Shown piece by piece: positions 5,680 to 7,139 of a stretch of DNA of 7,139 nucleotides. Both the position numbers and the translations under genes were made by a program. Every line of letters begins with the position of its first letter. Positions within the stretch are counted from its first letter, which is position 1. Origin of the DNA: Thermodesulfobacteriota bacterium (GTDB lineage Bacteria > Desulfobacterota > BSN033 > UBA1163); assembly GCA_030024065.1 (NCBI GenBank), contig JASEIE010000210.1, positions 1 to 7,139 of the forward strand, in the 5' to 3' direction. A model generated the notes under the pieces. The model searched no databases. It was not told the origin of the DNA and saw only the letters and a program-made list of their open reading frames with translations.

Positions 5680-6576
5680 TTAGACTCCAAGCAACTTTTT
5701 AAGGGTTGGAGCGATCTCATCGGGCCGGTCAACCACATGGACTCCGGCTTCCTTGAGGGATTTGATCTTATCCTTCGCCGATCCCTTTCCTCTCTCGATG
5801 ATACTGCTCGCATGGGAAAACCGCATCCCTTCGGGAGCCCATGCTCCGGCAACAAAAACGACAAGGGGCTTGGTAAACTCCTTCTTTCTCACGGCCTCCG
5901 CTGCTTCTTCCTCATAAGGACCGCCGATTTCACCGAAGATGGCAACCGCCTTGGTATCCTTATCCGCCTGGAAAAGGGGCAATATATCTCCAAAAGACTG
6001 GCCTACAACCGGCTCTGTTCCAACATGCACGACCGTGGTCACTCCGAGGCCCGCTTCTTTAATCGCCCACGGAACCGTACCCGACTGTCCTCCGCTTCTG
6101 GAGATAACCCCTACAGGCCCGGGGATAAATACCTTCTTTGCAAATTCCGGTGTGCCTCCGAGCCAGCCAGCAGCCGCAATTCCCGGACTGATAATACCGA
6201 TGGAACCCGGCCCGAGCAAACGGACTCCTTTCAGCTTTGCGTAGGCCATCATCTCAAGGATATCATAAAGGGGGACTCGCTCAACAGGCATGACAATAAA
6301 CTTGATTCCACCATCAACAGCCTCAAAAACCGCATCTTTGAGCCCCGGGCCGGGGACAAAGGTCACGCTCGCATCAATGGGCCCTTTTTCCCTGACAGCC
6401 TCTTCCACGGTGTTGAAGACGGGTATCCCTGAAACCTCTTCTCCGCCCCGTCCAGGGGTCACCCCGGCCACCACCTTTGTGCCATAACCCTTCATAAATG
6501 CGGCTCGCGCTGAACCTTCCCTTCCTGTAATCCCCTGAACCAAAAAGGTTGTATTTTTCTCAAGCAGGATAGCCAT
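5680..6576 (-). CDS. sucD: SucD-like CoA ligase alpha subunit (succinyl/malyl-CoA synthetase family)
   Basis: A 298-residue ADP-forming acyl-CoA synthetase alpha subunit: CoA-binding Rossmann domain with GITGREGS (15-22) and VTPGRGGEE (39-47), then a ligase domain with GEIGG (215-219, Glu216) and the phosphorylated His in SHAS (His255, matching RMGHAG in E. coli SucD). It departs from succinyl-CoA synthetase in several places: GPNxxG is GPGSIG (122-127), SRSGTL is SRSGGQSGT (159-167) and GIGGDP is VHVGTEP. With a beta subunit it would make or use a CoA thioester with ATP; the CitE neighbour suggests malyl-CoA, but no beta subunit is in view. An upstream GTG (6585) is open, but the Shine-Dalgarno AAGGAG (6585-6590) overlaps it, so the ATG at 6576 is chosen. 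It follows the ferredoxin by 15 bases. Confidence 0.88.
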   Translation of the reverse strand: MAILLEKNTTFLVQGITGREGSARAAFMKGYGTKVVAGVTPGRGGEEVSGIPVFNTVEEAVREKGPIDASVTFVPGPGLKDAVFEAVDGGIKFIVMPVERVPLYDILEMMAYAKLKGVRLLGPGSIGIISPGIAAAGWLGGTPEFAKKVFIPGPVGVISRSGGQSGTVPWAIKEAGLGVTTVVHVGTEPVVGQSFGDILPLFQADKDTKAVAIFGEIGGPYEEEAAEAVRKKEFTKPLVVFVAGAWAPEGMRFSHASSIIERGKGSAKDKIKSLKEAGVHVVDRPDEIAPTLKKLLGV

Positions 6577-6584
6577 TTTTCTCA

Positions 6585-6590
6585 CTCCTT
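6585..6590 (-). promoter_or_regulatory. Ribosome binding site that fixes the sucD start
   Basis: AAGGAG on the minus strand ends eight bases before the ATG at 6576-6574. It shares base 6585 with the alternative GTG, which therefore cannot be the start. It lies between the ferredoxin stop (6592) and the ligase start, consistent with co-translation of the pair. Confidence 0.75.
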
Positions 6591-6591
6591 T

Positions 6592-6882
6592 TTATGAAAG
6601 TGATAGTCCTCGTTTTTTCAAATACTCTTCCAATCCAGGGATTGGAGCCTCTATCTTAATCGCATTATTTCCTTTGAACCAGCACTCATATTCGCAGGCC
6701 AGGCATTCTGTCCCAACCCTTTGTGCAAACTCCTCATCTCCTGCGAGAGCGGGTTTACCATCCTTGATCACCAGGATGCCCCGTGCGTAGAGTTTACATC
6801 CCGCGGCACAGGCGTGGGTCTTGCAGTCGACACATTTACTTTCATCGATGATGACTTTAATCGTCCTCTCTTTGAATTCCAT
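6592..6882 (-). CDS. Small FixX-like iron-sulfur ferredoxin with seven cysteines
   Basis: A 96-residue soluble protein with cysteines at 17, 20, 25 and 29 (C-x2-C-x4-C-x3-C in KCVDCKTHACAAGCK) and at 60, 63 and 67 (C-x2-C-x3-C in ECLACEYEC). The spacing of the first group and the three-Cys second group recall FixX, the ferredoxin-like partner of electron-transfer flavoprotein dehydrogenases, rather than a standard 2[4Fe-4S] ferredoxin with eight cysteines. The first group lacks the usual Pro after its last Cys. It probably carries one 4Fe-4S cluster and perhaps a second, incomplete one. There is no signal peptide or membrane segment. The ATG at 6882 has AAGGAGG (6892-6898) nine bases upstream. 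It ends 15 bases before the SucD-like start, so the two are very likely co-translated. Its electron partner is unknown; the GlcD/GlcE flavoproteins further along are candidates. Confidence 0.85.
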   Translation of the reverse strand: MEFKERTIKVIIDESKCVDCKTHACAAGCKLYARGILVIKDGKPALAGDEEFAQRVGTECLACEYECWFKGNNAIKIEAPIPGLEEYLKKRGLSLS

Positions 6883-6901
6883 GGGCTTACTCCTCCTTTA
6901 T

Positions 6902-6929
6902 GAGATTTCTGAAAAAGTCGAGAAATCTC
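6902..6929. repeat. 9-bp perfect hairpin just upstream of the ferredoxin ribosome site
   Basis: GAGATTTCT (6902-6910) pairs with AGAAATCTC (6921-6929) around a 10-base loop. In the minus-strand transcript the hairpin ends four bases before AAGGAGG, so folding could affect access to the ferredoxin ribosome site. There is no T-tract, so it is not a standard terminator. Confidence 0.6.
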
Positions 6930-6930
6930 T

Positions 6931-6958
6931 GATTACACTGATTAGAGACCGATTACAC
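6931..6958. repeat. Direct repeat of GATTACAC with period 20
   Basis: GATTACAC occurs at 6931-6938 and 6951-6958, each followed by TGAT or AGAT-like sequence. Short repeats of this kind are common in intergenic DNA of several bacterial groups. With the adjacent hairpin it fills most of the 106-base gap (6883-6988). Confidence 0.5.
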
Positions 6959-6988
6959 AGATGCATCAGGAGAGCGTACAGTAGTTTT

Positions 6989-7138
6989 TCAGAGCTCTCC
7001 TATTCCTCTGTCCTTCCGATACTCAAGAATGAGGGCTTTCATCCTCTTGGCCAAAAACTCGGTCTCATAAACCTTATCGCTTCCATAAATTTCGATTCGT
7101 CCGGGTAAATCGCTTGTCCCCTCCTTTAATATCTCCAT
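6989..7138 (-). CDS. C-terminal part (or all) of an unrecognised protein upstream in the gene string
   Basis: A frame open to the right edge ends at a TGA (6991-6989). The visible 49 codons read MEILKEGTSDLPGRIEIYGS and end RKDRGIGEL, with a charged, helix-like C-terminus (KRMKALILEYRKDRG). The ATG at 7138-7136 is one base from the edge, so I cannot tell whether it is the start or an internal Met. I do not recognise the family; in particular it does not look like the C-terminus of a SucC-type beta subunit, which might have been expected beside a SucD-like gene. It shares the strand of the genes that follow and is 106 bases from the ferredoxin. Confidence 0.5.
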   Translation of the reverse strand: MEILKEGTSDLPGRIEIYGSDKVYETEFLAKRMKALILEYRKDRGIGEL

Positions 7139-7139
7139 C

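Noticed and set aside
6577..6585. GTG-started extension of the SucD-like gene by three codons.
   Set aside because: The GTG overlaps the AAGGAG ribosome site, leaving no spacer; the ATG at 6576 fits.

Overview
The window looks like part of the chromosome of an anaerobic or microaerophilic bacterium of intermediate GC, most like the Desulfobacterota/Deltaproteobacteria or a related uncultured lineage. That guess rests on the gene families, the strong AGGAGG ribosome sites, and a 21-bp inverted repeat of a kind I associate from memory with such genomes; no marker gene here fixes the taxonomy.

Layout. Bases 3-182 (+) hold the last 59 codons of an unrecognised protein, possibly a transposase. 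From 369 to the right edge everything is on the minus strand and reads as one gene string. In transcription order: the tail of an unrecognised gene (7138-6989), a small seven-cysteine FixX-like ferredoxin (6882-6592), a SucD-like CoA-ligase alpha subunit (6576-5680), a possible 37-residue ORF (5664-5551), a CitE/malyl-CoA-lyase family protein (5360-4470), a stand-alone 10-formyltetrahydrofolate hydrolase-like protein (4358-3447), a GlcD-type FAD oxidase (3370-1985) and a GlcE-like FAD protein with a degenerate metal site (1739-369).

How they may work together (inference). GlcD/GlcE-type flavoproteins oxidise 2-hydroxyacids such as glycolate to glyoxylate. A CitE-family lyase can join glyoxylate and acetyl-CoA into malyl-CoA or split it. 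A SucCD/MtkAB-type ligase interconverts malate and malyl-CoA. The ferredoxin could carry electrons from the flavoproteins, since no GlcF iron-sulfur subunit is visible. A formyl-THF hydrolase would tie this to one-carbon metabolism, as it does in plant photorespiration. The set therefore suggests a glycolate/glyoxylate-malyl-CoA-C1 module. The ligase beta subunit is not in the window, and substrates cannot be fixed from sequence alone.

Between genes. Every gap longer than 20 bases in the string holds an inverted repeat, and each is different in detail: 1771-1865 and 1918-1960, 3383-3447, 4380-4468, 5393-5554, 6902-6929. Two of them (3383-3447 and 4380-4468) fill the space almost exactly between an upstream stop codon and a downstream Shine-Dalgarno. 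Two elements (3383-3447 and 5393-5554) share the same pair of small palindromes. No tRNA, rRNA or CRISPR array was seen.
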